Positions 1 through 7,439 of a DNA stretch of 9,954 nt are shown one piece after another (position 1 is the first letter of the stretch; every line of letters starts with the position of its first letter). The DNA comes from Euzebyaceae bacterium (GTDB taxonomy: Bacteria > Actinomycetota > Nitriliruptoria > Euzebyales > Egibacteraceae). The translations under genes and the position numbers were made by a program. A model generated the notes under the pieces. It was not told the DNA's origin. It saw only the letters and a list, made by a program, of their open reading frames with translations, and made no database searches. The stretch covers positions 1 through 9,954 of the forward strand of contig JACCVM010000151.1 in the NCBI GenBank assembly GCA_013698135.1, in the 5' to 3' direction.

Positions 1-1
1 G

Positions 2-634
2 TTTCCTGACGCCCAGTTCATCCACCTGATCCGTGACGCCCGTGGCTGCACGGCCTCGTTGAAGAAGCTCGGCTGGTGGGGATACGAGGCACCGGACGCG
101 CTATCGCTGTGGCGCCGCTCCGTCGAGAGTGGGATCCGCGCCCGGGAGTTCCTGCGACCCGACCAGTACCTGGAGCTGCGCTACGAGGATCTGGTGGCCG
201 ACCCCGTCAGCCAGCTGCAGCGCATCTGCGCGTTCCTCGGGACTGGGTTCACCCCGGTGATGCTGCAGCACCATGAAACTGGCGAGAAACTGATCGACAA
301 GCCGTACCACGAGCGGGTCTACCGGCCGGTCGACGACGCGTCGCTGCAGTCCTGGCGGGAGGTGCTGGAGCCGGCCGAGCTGGCGTTGGTGGAAAAGAAG
401 GCGGGCAACCTGCTCGACGAGTTCGGCTACCCACGCCTGGAGGGGCTGCCCAAGGTCGGCAAGGACCTGGAGCAGCGGTACACCGCCCGGGTGAAGCGAC
501 GGACCAAAACGGCCGAGAAGGCCAAGCGTCGTCACACCAAGCAACGCGAGGTCTACACCCAGCCGGTGGCGGCACGGCTCACCTCCGGGCAGCGACGCCT
601 GTACTGGCTACTGCGGCTGACACGGCGAGCCTGA
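2..634 (+). CDS. Sulfotransferase family protein, C-terminal part (5' end outside window)
   Basis: The visible 210 residues are the C-terminal part of a PAPS-dependent sulfotransferase, which would transfer sulfate from PAPS to a hydroxyl group, probably on a glycan. The frame is open from base 2 and stops with TGA at 632-634. The first TTG (59) lies inside the conserved core, so the true start is upstream of the window. The 3'-phosphate-binding motif is visible at once (IHLIRDARGCTAS: Arg and Ser), followed by LRYEDLVADP and the family's usual ICAFLG segment. The 5' PAPS loop is not in view. After the domain comes a tail of about 50 residues, very rich in Lys and Arg (bases 488-631), unusual for the family. 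The gene converges on the glycerophosphotransferase gene with 18 bp between stops. It is not especially similar to either copy in the tandem sulfotransferase nearby, so it is probably an independent gene with another acceptor. The family is secure; the substrate is unknown. Confidence 0.85.
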   Translation, partial: FPDAQFIHLIRDARGCTASLKKLGWWGYEAPDALSLWRRSVESGIRAREFLRPDQYLELRYEDLVADPVSQLQRICAFLGTGFTPVMLQHHETGEKLIDKPYHERVYRPVDDASLQSWREVLEPAELALVEKKAGNLLDEFGYPRLEGLPKVGKDLEQRYTARVKRRTKTAEKAKRRHTKQREVYTQPVAARLTSGQRRLYWLLRLTRRA

Positions 635-652
635 GACGGGCTGGCTAACGGC

Positions 653-2605
653 TCAACCGGTCGGCTTGAAGCTCTCCACCGGCTTGCCGGCGACGGTGAA
701 GGTGAAGGTGTTGCGCACCCGGCTCAGGTCGAGACAGGAGCGCTCGTACAACCGCTCCGCGTTGGCGGCGAAGGCGCTCAGCGGTCCCTCGGGAAGGTCG
801 CCGTGCAGGTAGGTCTTCATCGCCTGGCGCTGCGCCAGCATGGGATCGTCAGTCATGGCTCGGTCGAGGATCTCTAGGAGCTCGTCGCAGTCGCGGTCGA
901 GCACGTAGGACCCCTGCTGACTTGGGAACATCTCCGCGAAACCGTCGTGGGGCAGCATCTTGGGGTTGGACACGATCACGGGCCGGTCGGTGTACAAGAA
1001 GTCGGTGACCACGCTGGAGATGTCGGAGATGCAGACGTCGGCGGAGTCGAACCAGTCGTAGACGGAGCGCTCGGGGACGTCACGGGCAACGCTGTGGCGT
1101 TGAGCGTTGGGAGCCGTGCGCAGCAACCGCTCGATCTCGTTGCGGGCGTCCAGCATCGTGCGCCGCTGCCGGCCGGACGCCGGGTGCGGCTTGAAGATGA
1201 TGCCCCAGTCCGGTCGTTCGGCGATGAGACGACGGACGATGTGGGGCCCCATCAGTTCCAGAGAGCTGTAGTTGGACTCCTCGTAGTAGCCCTCCCACGT
1301 CGGGGCGTACAGCAGCTGCACGCCATCGCCGTGGCGTCGACCAACGACGGCGGCGTCGACCTGCGGCCTGCCGATGATGGCGAAGCGGCCGCGGTCGATC
1401 TCGATGCCGGCCGCCTCGTAGCGGTCCACGGCACACGGACCCGCGACCCACAGCTCGTCGTACACCCGCGCGACCGGGTTGGCGCTGGTGCTCTTGTCAC
1501 TGTCGCCGTGGTTGAGAAACACGTGCTTGACACCGGCTTCCCGCAGCAGCTGCACGTTCTTGCCCGAGTTCGCCGAGTAGAAGGCCAGCCGCACCGTCGG
1601 CAGCACGCAGCGCTCGACATCCCGGGTCCGGGGGGCATAGATGACCGGCCACTGAGTCTCCGCCAGGTTGGGCAGGTGCGTCGCCTCTCGCACCACCACG
1701 ATCAGTCGTTTGGAAGACGCGTTGTACGCGCTCATCCACTGGTTGAACATGTAGGCCTGCCCACGCCCGGCGGCGACATACACGATGCCCTGCGGAGCGA
1801 AGGCCTCCAACTCGGCCAGCAGCTGTTGCTCGTAGCGCTCCACCCTGCCGCTGTTGACGAACCGGGCCGACCAGCGGTTGGCGAAGCCGGCGAAGCCCAC
1901 CATGGCTGCCATCCCCGCCACGACCACCAGCACGACCAGGACCCGCGGCGCCGAACTGGCCACAGCCGCCGCGAGCCCCACGACGACGATCGCCTCGATC
2001 CCGATGATGATGCTGGGGCCGATGGCGGCTCGACGCCGGGCACGGGCATGGAAGGTGCGCAACTCCAGCTCCTGGCCGACGTTGCGCACGCCCAGCAGCG
2101 GCCGCAGCGCCGCCGCGCGCGACATCGCTCTGCTGAACTCGGTCCACGACAGCTGCGCGACCACGATGCCGATCGCGTATGGAATCAACACCAACGACGA
2201 TCCACCGGTGGCCACGCTGAGGACCACCAGCACACCCAGGCCGCGCAACATCGCACGTGTCCGGGAACCCAGCCCCCGGCGGCTGAGGATGCTGCCACCT
2301 GGGGTCGCCGGGTAGGCGGCCAGCCACTCGGCGAGCGCCGCCACGACCATGGCCGCCGCCGCCAGCCATGGCAGGGCGAACAGCACGGCCATCCCCAGCG
2401 CCAGAGCCGTCAGCAGGGTGATGGGCAGGAACGCCGTCCGTAGCGCGTCGCGCAGCACCCTCCCCAGTCCCGACCGCTGCTTCGACGGATCCAGGTCGGC
2501 GCCGGCCTGCTCCTCGGCGAATTCGAGCTGTGACGCACCCTCGTCGTCGGTGCCAGACTCCTCGTCCTCGCTGGGGCGATCCTTGTCGGTGCTCTCGTCA
2601 GCCAC
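653..2605 (-). CDS. Membrane-anchored CDP-glycerol glycerophosphotransferase-like protein (TagF-type)
   Basis: This 650-residue protein most likely transfers glycerol phosphate (or another polyol phosphate) from a CDP-activated donor to a growing wall polymer. The C-terminal half (about 270-620) carries the Glyphos_transf signatures: FLNHGDSDK (His366), YAPTWEGYYEE (433-442), FKPHP (471-475, His474) and SDISSVVTDFL (527-537). The two histidines and the SD..S motif match the catalytic and donor-binding motifs of TagF-type enzymes. The N-terminal half is different: an acidic tail (residues 1-39, many Asp/Glu) and hydrophobic segments at about 57-97, 122-150, 197-217 and 220-241, so it is an integral membrane protein rather than a peripheral one. 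The GTG start at 2605 is supported by two Shine-Dalgarno sequences. It follows the glycosyltransferase gene by 60 bp on the same strand and is probably co-transcribed. The exact polyol and the polymerase-versus-primase role cannot be told from sequence. Confidence 0.85.
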   Translation of the reverse strand: MADESTDKDRPSEDEESGTDDEGASQLEFAEEQAGADLDPSKQRSGLGRVLRDALRTAFLPITLLTALALGMAVLFALPWLAAAAMVVAALAEWLAAYPATPGGSILSRRGLGSRTRAMLRGLGVLVVLSVATGGSSLVLIPYAIGIVVAQLSWTEFSRAMSRAAALRPLLGVRNVGQELELRTFHARARRRAAIGPSIIIGIEAIVVVGLAAAVASSAPRVLVVLVVVAGMAAMVGFAGFANRWSARFVNSGRVERYEQQLLAELEAFAPQGIVYVAAGRGQAYMFNQWMSAYNASSKRLIVVVREATHLPNLAETQWPVIYAPRTRDVERCVLPTVRLAFYSANSGKNVQLLREAGVKHVFLNHGDSDKSTSANPVARVYDELWVAGPCAVDRYEAAGIEIDRGRFAIIGRPQVDAAVVGRRHGDGVQLLYAPTWEGYYEESNYSSLELMGPHIVRRLIAERPDWGIIFKPHPASGRQRRTMLDARNEIERLLRTAPNAQRHSVARDVPERSVYDWFDSADVCISDISSVVTDFLYTDRPVIVSNPKMLPHDGFAEMFPSQQGSYVLDRDCDELLEILDRAMTDDPMLAQRQAMKTYLHGDLPEGPLSAFAANAERLYERSCLDLSRVRNTFTFTVAGKPVESFKPTG

Positions 2606-2609
2606 CGGA

Positions 2610-2623
2610 CTCCTTGCCTCCTT
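2610..2623 (-). promoter_or_regulatory. Double Shine-Dalgarno sequence for the glycerophosphotransferase gene
   Basis: Read on the minus strand, AAGGAGG (2623-2617) and AAGGAG (2615-2610) lie 11 and 4 nt before the GTG at 2605. They fix this GTG as the start and make it the best ribosome site in the block. Having two overlapping options is unusual, but may only reflect local purine richness. Confidence 0.6.
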
Positions 2624-2632
2624 GCTCTGGGC

Positions 2633-2649
2633 GCACTGGTCAGCAGTGC
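2633..2649 (-). other. Small inverted repeat between glycosyltransferase and glycerophosphotransferase genes
   Basis: GCACTG and CAGTGC form a perfect 6-bp stem with a 5-nt loop in the 60-bp gap. There is no T-tract after it. It could be a weak pause or RNA-processing hairpin within the operon, or chance. Confidence 0.3.
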
Positions 2650-2665
2650 TTGGGAGGGCAAAACT

Positions 2666-3655
2666 CTACCGTCCGACCAGAAAGCCCCAGCCCCAGGCGT
2701 GATGCATCGTGGCGAAGATCAGCGGAAGACGCGCCATCTGCTGGCGGTCGTGCCCGGCCAGCGCTGCCGCGGCCACCGCGGTCACCAGGTAGGCGCCGGG
2801 CACCAGCAGGAACCGCCGGCGCCCGGTGGTGGCCAGCAGCAGGCCGGTCGCGTTGGCGATCAAGGCCGCCGGCGCAGCCAGCTGACGAGCACGGAGCGAC
2901 CGAGGGTGCTGGCGCAGCACCGCACGCTTGTACCGTCCGTAGTCGCGGTACTGCCGTGCGAGCGGGGCCAGCGAGGATCGGGGGCGGTAGTCCACCACCA
3001 GCTGCGGGTCGAACCACACCACGCCGCCACTGTCGCGGATGCGCCAGTTCAGCTCGTAGTCCTGGTTGCGCCGCCAGCGCTCGTCGAAGCCGCCCACCCG
3101 CTCCAGCGCCGCGCGGCGGAACACCCCCAGGTAGACGGTGTCGGTCGGTCCCGGCTGCCCGCCGTAGTGAAAGTTCGCGTTGCCAACGCCGAAGCGGGAG
3201 GTCATGGCCGCTGCGACAGCCTGCTCGAACGGCGTCTGGCCGCAGGCGTGCTGGATGCCGCCCACGTTGTCTGCAGCGGTGACCTGCAACGTGTGCACGG
3301 CGCGGCGCAGGTAGCCCGCCGGCAGCACGGCGTGGCTGTCGACGCGGGCCACCACCGCGCCGCCACTGGCGGCGATGGCGACGTTCAATGCCGACGGGGT
3401 CGTACCGGCCGGATTGTCGACCACCGTGATCCGGTCGTCGGCGTCGGCGAGGTGGCGGGCCAGCGCCTCGCTGTCGTCGTCGGACGGGCCGACGGCGATG
3501 ACCAGCTCGAGGTGGCCCGGGTAATCCTGCGACAGGACAGCGCCCACCGAGCGCCCCAGATCACGCGCGCCGTTGCGCAGCGGCATGACGACGGAGATGT
3601 CCGGCCAGTCAGGGACCACGGCGAACCAGCCGGCGAAGGGCCGACGAGCGGGCAC
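2666..3655 (-). CDS. Family 2 glycosyltransferase, ExoA-like, with C-terminal membrane segments
   Basis: This GT-A fold glycosyltransferase of 329 residues would transfer a sugar from a nucleotide-sugar donor to a lipid-linked or polysaccharide acceptor at the inner face of the membrane. The domain opens with ISVVMPLRNG (20-29). DSH (106-108) stands where many GT2 enzymes have DxD, a variant also seen in ExoA-like enzymes (DxH). FDERWRRNQDYELNWR (190-205) holds the acidic ED-like motif before the acceptor site. Three hydrophobic segments follow (about 259-275, 282-300, 308-326), so the C-terminus is membrane-bound. GTG at 3655 gives a 47-nt overlap with the upstream sulfotransferase gene. GTG at 3619 (317 residues, 11-nt overlap) is equally plausible, since neither has a clear Shine-Dalgarno sequence. 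Either overlap suggests translational coupling. Donor sugar and acceptor cannot be assigned. Confidence 0.85.
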   Translation of the reverse strand: MPARRPFAGWFAVVPDWPDISVVMPLRNGARDLGRSVGAVLSQDYPGHLELVIAVGPSDDDSEALARHLADADDRITVVDNPAGTTPSALNVAIAASGGAVVARVDSHAVLPAGYLRRAVHTLQVTAADNVGGIQHACGQTPFEQAVAAAMTSRFGVGNANFHYGGQPGPTDTVYLGVFRRAALERVGGFDERWRRNQDYELNWRIRDSGGVVWFDPQLVVDYRPRSSLAPLARQYRDYGRYKRAVLRQHPRSLRARQLAAPAALIANATGLLLATTGRRRFLLVPGAYLVTAVAAAALAGHDRQQMARLPLIFATMHHAWGWGFLVGR

Positions 3656-5726
3656 GGTTGGCCAGACCGCGCAGCTGGGGGGCCACCGAATCGGGCAGGC
3701 GGCTGGCGACCGCGCGAGCCGCCCGGCGGGTGACCACCTGCCCTCGCGAGGAGGCAGGCTTGTTCCTGCGGGTCCGGCGAGGCTGCGCCTTGCCAGGCTT
3801 GACCCGCGCCACCGCCAGCCACCTCGGATCCAGGGTGCGGTCGACCAGCCCCAGCCGAGGACGTGCGCTCCAGTTCACCTCGTCGCCGAACTGTTCGCGT
3901 CGCTGCGCCAGCTCAGTGCCGGTGACGACGCTGCGGCGGGAAGAGCCGCCAGGAGGCACCAACGCATCGAAGCGGGTGGCGTCGTCGAAGTGGTAGCCGA
4001 AGAAGTGCGCTAACGCCGCGGTCTTGTCGTGCAGCAACCCTGCGGCCTCCGGGTCCAATGACGTTGCCCAAAAAGCCACCCGAGCCACATCGATCGGGTC
4101 GGTCGAGCGGGTGCGCCCCTCCACCACGGTCGGTGCCGGCCGGTCGCCGTGCACCACATGGTGCGCCAAGACGTTGGCCGACCACGGCTCGCCGAGCCAG
4201 TCCAGCAGCTCACGCATGGTGGACTCCGGCTCGAGCACCAGATCCTCGTACCGGCACAGCAGGAAGCGGTCCCCCAGCGCTGCCGCGCGTTCCACCATCC
4301 CCATGTTGAGCCGCTGCCAGTTGGTGACGGCCCGGGGCCACGAGAACTTGAAGCGGTTGTGCAACGATGTCGTTGCGCCGCCGGGATGGCGGACCATGCC
4401 GATGAAGACCGCGTCCGGGAAAAGCCGGGCGATCTCGGTCATGTGCCAGGTGTGATACGGCGTCTTCTCGCCCCAACGCTGCTTGCCCTGTTGCTGTGCG
4501 AAGCGTTCGAACATGCCGCCGTACAGCCGCCGCAGCTCAGCGTTCAGCTCCTCCTTGCTGATCCCCAGCTGGTCGTACCAATCACCGCCGGGCCGCCAGA
4601 ACGGGATGGATCGGTTGGCTGCCACCGCGCGCATGAACCCGGTTTCGGGTGGGATCGCGATGCGCTCGTGGCTGTCGAGCATCAGCCTGATCAGCGTGGT
4701 GCCCGACCCCATGGAGCCCACGAGAAAGATCGGGCCGCCGCGCGCTCCCGCGGCGGCAGCGGCACGACTGGCGCGCTGACGTGGTACCGCCCATTTGCGG
4801 GGTGGCCGGCCGGCAGCGTGGACCTTGACGACGGTGACCCGTTTGGGGTTGAGCGGCTGATCGGCGGTCGGGGGACGCGGCCGCACGCTCCAGTCGACGG
4901 AGTCTGTGCGGTCCGCTTGCGCGGCCAGGTCGTCGCCGGTCAACACGACACGCGAGGTAGCCGGGTCCTTCGTCAGCGGCCCCAACCACGACGGGTCTTG
5001 GATGTCGTAGCCGAAGAAGCTCGCCAACGCCGCCACGCGCCGGCGTGGCCGGGCGGAACCGGCCGACTGCAGTGGTTGGGTTTGGGAGGCTTGCTCGAGC
5101 CCTCCGGCGGCATCGAGCACCGCCGGTGACCACGGCTCGCGCAACTCGGCGAGCAGCTCGCGCAGCGTGCGCTCGGGGTCGGCCAGCAGATCCTCGGAAC
5201 GGCACAGCAAGAAGCGCCCCGACAGCTCACGGGCGCAGTGCACCAACTCGAGGTTGGTCTGGGTCCACACGCGCAACGAGCGCTTCCGGGTGTAGCCGCA
5301 GCGCTCCTGCAGCGAGGCAGCGACGGCTGCGGGATGGCGCACGGTCGCCACAAAGGTCGCGTTCCCAAACAACTGCGCCGCTTCCCGGACATGCCAGGCA
5401 TGCAACGGAGTCTCGTCGCCCCAACGGCGCTTGCCCTGTCGCTCGGCGAATTCGGCGAACAGTCCCCCGTAGAAGCCTCGCAGCTGCTCGTACAGCTGTT
5501 CCTGGCTGAGCCCGAGCCTGCCGTACCAAAGGCCGCCGAACTTCCAGAAGGGAATCCACTCGGCGGCGGAAACGGCACGGAGGAAGCCGGTCTCGGCGGC
5601 GATGGCGAGGTGAGGATGCCGGTTGAGTGCTGACCGCAGCACCGCCGATCCCGACTCCGGGGCACCGATGAGGATCACGGGACCTGTCGGGGCCGGATCC
5701 AACTGTCCTGTTACCACGTCCTGCAC
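3609..5726 (-). CDS. Tandem double-domain sulfotransferase, N-terminal copy degenerate
   Basis: This 705-residue protein contains two full sulfotransferase units of about 300 residues each, at roughly 15-311 and 331-645. They share their whole layout: PAPS loop, ETGF.RAV segment, WG..TP, VRHP...S, RFLLCR.EDL, FFGY and a closing WS.RPR motif, so the unit arose by tandem duplication. The C-terminal copy has an intact 5' PAPS loop (GSMGSGTTLIR, 337-347), WGEKTP (418-423) and Arg446/Ser454 for the 3' phosphate. The N-terminal copy has GAPESGSAVLR in the loop and WGDETP (Glu105 where the other has Lys421). It also lacks about 40 residues before FFGY. It may be a non-catalytic partner domain. A strongly basic tail (about 645-705) ends the protein. 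The GTG start at 5726 has AGGAG 5 nt upstream. It lies between the LCP gene and the glycosyltransferase, so a cell-surface glycan acceptor is likely but not proven. Confidence 0.88.
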   Translation of the reverse strand: MQDVVTGQLDPAPTGPVILIGAPESGSAVLRSALNRHPHLAIAAETGFLRAVSAAEWIPFWKFGGLWYGRLGLSQEQLYEQLRGFYGGLFAEFAERQGKRRWGDETPLHAWHVREAAQLFGNATFVATVRHPAAVAASLQERCGYTRKRSLRVWTQTNLELVHCARELSGRFLLCRSEDLLADPERTLRELLAELREPWSPAVLDAAGGLEQASQTQPLQSAGSARPRRRVAALASFFGYDIQDPSWLGPLTKDPATSRVVLTGDDLAAQADRTDSVDWSVRPRPPTADQPLNPKRVTVVKVHAAGRPPRKWAVPRQRASRAAAAAGARGGPIFLVGSMGSGTTLIRLMLDSHERIAIPPETGFMRAVAANRSIPFWRPGGDWYDQLGISKEELNAELRRLYGGMFERFAQQQGKQRWGEKTPYHTWHMTEIARLFPDAVFIGMVRHPGGATTSLHNRFKFSWPRAVTNWQRLNMGMVERAAALGDRFLLCRYEDLVLEPESTMRELLDWLGEPWSANVLAHHVVHGDRPAPTVVEGRTRSTDPIDVARVAFWATSLDPEAAGLLHDKTAALAHFFGYHFDDATRFDALVPPGGSSRRSVVTGTELAQRREQFGDEVNWSARPRLGLVDRTLDPRWLAVARVKPGKAQPRRTRRNKPASSRGQVVTRRAARAVASRLPDSVAPQLRGLANRARSSALRRLVRRGP
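3790..5684 (-). repeat. Ancient tandem duplication inside the sulfotransferase gene
   Basis: Codons for residues 15-311 (5684-4794) and 331-645 (4736-3792) encode two homologous units aligned over their full length. Similarity is clear in protein but much diverged, so the duplication is old. The linker (about 312-330) is rich in Arg and Ala. The first unit has a deletion before FFGY relative to the second. Confidence 0.85.
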
Positions 5727-5730
5727 GCTG

Positions 5731-5736
5731 TCTCCT
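5731..5736 (-). promoter_or_regulatory. Shine-Dalgarno sequence of the tandem sulfotransferase gene
   Basis: AGGAGA on the minus strand ends 4 nt before the GTG at 5726. It supports this start and shows that the gene can be translated on its own, without coupling to the LCP gene. Confidence 0.6.
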
Positions 5737-5747
5737 GCTTCGGGGTT

Positions 5748-5766
5748 CCGGCGCCGTGGGCACCGG
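5748..5766 (-). terminator. Strong hairpin between LCP and sulfotransferase genes, possible terminator or attenuator
   Basis: CCGGTGCC and GGCGCCGG pair over 8 positions (one G-U) around a CAC loop, 33 nt after the LCP stop and just before the next ribosome site. There is no T-run, as is common for actinobacterial terminators. It could separate LCP transcription from the downstream genes, or act as an RNA stability or pausing element inside one operon. Confidence 0.4.
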
Positions 5767-5799
5767 CTGACAGCGTAGGCGCCGATGCCTGAGGGTCGC

Positions 5800-7296
5800 T
5801 CAGCAGTCCCGGTTGGGTGCCGGGACGGCGCCGCTGTAGGTCGGTTCCGGCTCTGGCTCCATCGCGGAGGCGGGCGCAGGCCGACTGGCCACCCGCTGGA
5901 GCCGGGCGACGTCGGCGTCGGCGCCCATCAGCACCGTCAATCGCTCGCCCGGCCCGGCCTGCACCAGTCGAGCGCCGCCCAACAGCTTGACCACAAGTCG
6001 GGCCTCCTCACGTCGCTGCTGCGGGTAACGGACGAGGGTGCGGCGCAGGTCGTCCCGAGGAGCGTTGTCGATGCTGGTGACCGTGAACCCCCGCGAGCGC
6101 AAGGCGTCTGCGGCCGTCGCGGCCAGACCGGTGCGGTTCGTGCCGTTGCGCACCACCAGACTGGGCACGTCGGCGATCCGAACATCTGCGGCGCTCCGGC
6201 GACCGAGTGCCGCCGGGGCCGCCACCGCCTCACGGAAGGCCGCGAACAGCGCTTCGGATTGCTCCGGATCGGCGACCACGTAGGCGGCGCCGCCGATGAT
6301 GCGGTTGAACGCCGGCACGGTGCGAGTGTCGATGCGGTCCGAGGTCAGATCCCGGAAGCTGAAGGCCAGCTGGCGCATGACGCCCAGCGTCAGGCCGCGG
6401 TCAGCGTCGATGGCCTCGCCGACCGCGTCCACCAACCGGAACAGCCGTGGAACATCAAGGGCGATGCGCGCGCTGGTCAGCTGGCCGACGACCTCGCGCA
6501 GGAACCGCTGCTGGCGGGCGATGCGCCCGAAGTCGTCGTCGATCTTTCGCACGCGGACGAACCCAAGCGCCTGTCGTCCGTCAAGGGTGACGCAGCCCGC
6601 CGGCAGATCGATGTTGGCGTCATCGTCTTGGATCGGCTCGTCGAGGTACAGCCGGACTCCCCCCAGCGTGTCGACCATGTCGACGAAGCCCTGGAAGTCG
6701 ATCGAGGCGTAGTGGTTGATCTCGATGCCGGTGAGATCGGTGACGGTTTCCACCAGACAGGACGGGCCGCCGTCACCGTTGGCCTCGCCGACCTGGAACG
6801 CGCCGTTGATCCGGCCCTGTGTCCCGTCGCAGCGGGTCACCAGCAGATCACGCGGGAACGACAGCATCGCGGCCCCGTCCCGCAGGGGATCCAGCTGCAG
6901 CAAGATGATCGTGTCGGTGCGCGTCCCTTCGAAGCTGCCCGTGCTCAGGTTCTGGCGAGCCTTGCGGTCAAGGCCCGCGCGACTGTCGGATCCCACGAGT
7001 AGCACATTGCGCACCTCGCGGACCTCATCGACCTGCACCGCTTCCTCAGCCCGGGCCTGCGCCTGGCGGAGCTCGACGGGGGTGATGCCCTCCACGTCGA
7101 CCCGGTCGATCTGGTTGTTGCCGTACCACAGGAGGGCGGCACCCGTCCCGGTGGCGGCGAGCCCGCACAGGGCCAGCACCGCGGCCAACCCGACGCCCAA
7201 ACGGCGCCAGTCCAGCGCACCGTGCTGACGGTGACGGCCGCCGGGCGCAGTCGGTCCGAACTGCCCGGTTCGCAGGTGTGGAGCCCCCCCAGGCAA
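5800..7296 (-). CDS. LytR-CpsA-Psr (LCP) family glycopolymer transferase with LytR_C domain
   Basis: LCP proteins act outside the membrane and transfer lipid-linked anionic polymers (teichoic acid, arabinogalactan, capsule) onto peptidoglycan. The 498-residue protein has a short cytoplasmic N-terminus, one membrane helix (about 34-57), the LCP domain (about 97-270) and a LytR_C domain (about 376-460). Visible LCP motifs are VLLVGSDSR (98-106), RTDTI (126-130), SFPRDLLV (146-153, Arg149), RINGAF (162-167), the FVDMVDTLGGV segment and DDFGRIARQQRFL (253-265). Cys156, Cys180 and Cys235 could form a disulfide outside the cell; the last residue is also Cys. The TTG start at 7296 is the longest option and lacks a well-placed Shine-Dalgarno; later starts before the membrane helix (such as TTG near codon 33) are possible. 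It heads the minus-strand block, which fits attachment of the polymer made by the genes after it. Confidence 0.92.
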   Translation of the reverse strand: MPGGAPHLRTGQFGPTAPGGRHRQHGALDWRRLGVGLAAVLALCGLAATGTGAALLWYGNNQIDRVDVEGITPVELRQAQARAEEAVQVDEVREVRNVLLVGSDSRAGLDRKARQNLSTGSFEGTRTDTIILLQLDPLRDGAAMLSFPRDLLVTRCDGTQGRINGAFQVGEANGDGGPSCLVETVTDLTGIEINHYASIDFQGFVDMVDTLGGVRLYLDEPIQDDDANIDLPAGCVTLDGRQALGFVRVRKIDDDFGRIARQQRFLREVVGQLTSARIALDVPRLFRLVDAVGEAIDADRGLTLGVMRQLAFSFRDLTSDRIDTRTVPAFNRIIGGAAYVVADPEQSEALFAAFREAVAAPAALGRRSAADVRIADVPSLVVRNGTNRTGLAATAADALRSRGFTVTSIDNAPRDDLRRTLVRYPQQRREEARLVVKLLGGARLVQAGPGERLTVLMGADADVARLQRVASRPAPASAMEPEPEPTYSGAVPAPNRDC

Positions 7297-7307
7297 CGTG
7301 GTTCGTC

Positions 7308-7333
7308 AACCCCTTCGACGGCAGAGACGTTCC
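7308..7333 (-). promoter_or_regulatory. Possible ECF/SigR-type promoter of the LCP gene
   Basis: On the minus strand GGAAC (7333-7329) is followed after 18 nt by GTT (7310-7308). This spacing and sequence resemble promoters used by stress ECF-type sigma factors such as SigR/SigH (GGAA-N18/19-GTT). A start a few bases on would leave a very short leader before TTG 7296. An alternative -10-like TAACGT lies at 7344-7339. Only a motif match. Confidence 0.3.
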
Positions 7334-7439
7334 AAACGACGTTAGCAGTCCACGACGCTGCTGCTCATCGCGGAACCTGGCCGCAACGGCGGTGCCTGTG
7401 GGGCGTGCGGCGGCTCCTGTGCCAGAATGACGCCCGTCG

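Noticed and set aside
632..655. Terminator between the converging sulfotransferase and glycerophosphotransferase genes
   Set aside because: The 18-bp gap and its surroundings show no convincing stem-loop.
947..2443. A 498-codon open frame on the plus strand opposite the glycerophosphotransferase gene
   Set aside because: Its translation is low-complexity, rich in His, Asp, Gln and Arg, with no recognisable domain. High GC keeps antisense frames open; the minus-strand protein has clear family motifs.
2699..3733. A 344-codon plus-strand open frame opposite the glycosyltransferase
   Set aside because: No family motifs and composition typical of an antisense shadow; the GT2 on the minus strand explains the region.
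4149..5129. A 326-codon plus-strand open frame opposite the tandem sulfotransferase
   Set aside because: Antisense shadow; no ribosome site or domain, whereas the minus strand encodes conserved sulfotransferase motifs.
3609..5726. Two separate sulfotransferase genes misjoined by an assembly error
   Set aside because: The frame runs without interruption through an Arg/Ala-rich linker, with no start or ribosome site needed between the units. The copies are too diverged to be an assembly duplication.
5785..7002. A 405-codon plus-strand open frame opposite the LCP gene
   Set aside because: Antisense shadow with no recognisable domain; LCP and LytR_C motifs are on the minus strand.
7284..7290. 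Run of seven C near the LCP start, as a possible frameshift site
   Set aside because: The LCP frame is intact through it, and the alternative upstream frames show no meaningful N-terminus, so there is no sign of a shifted reading frame.
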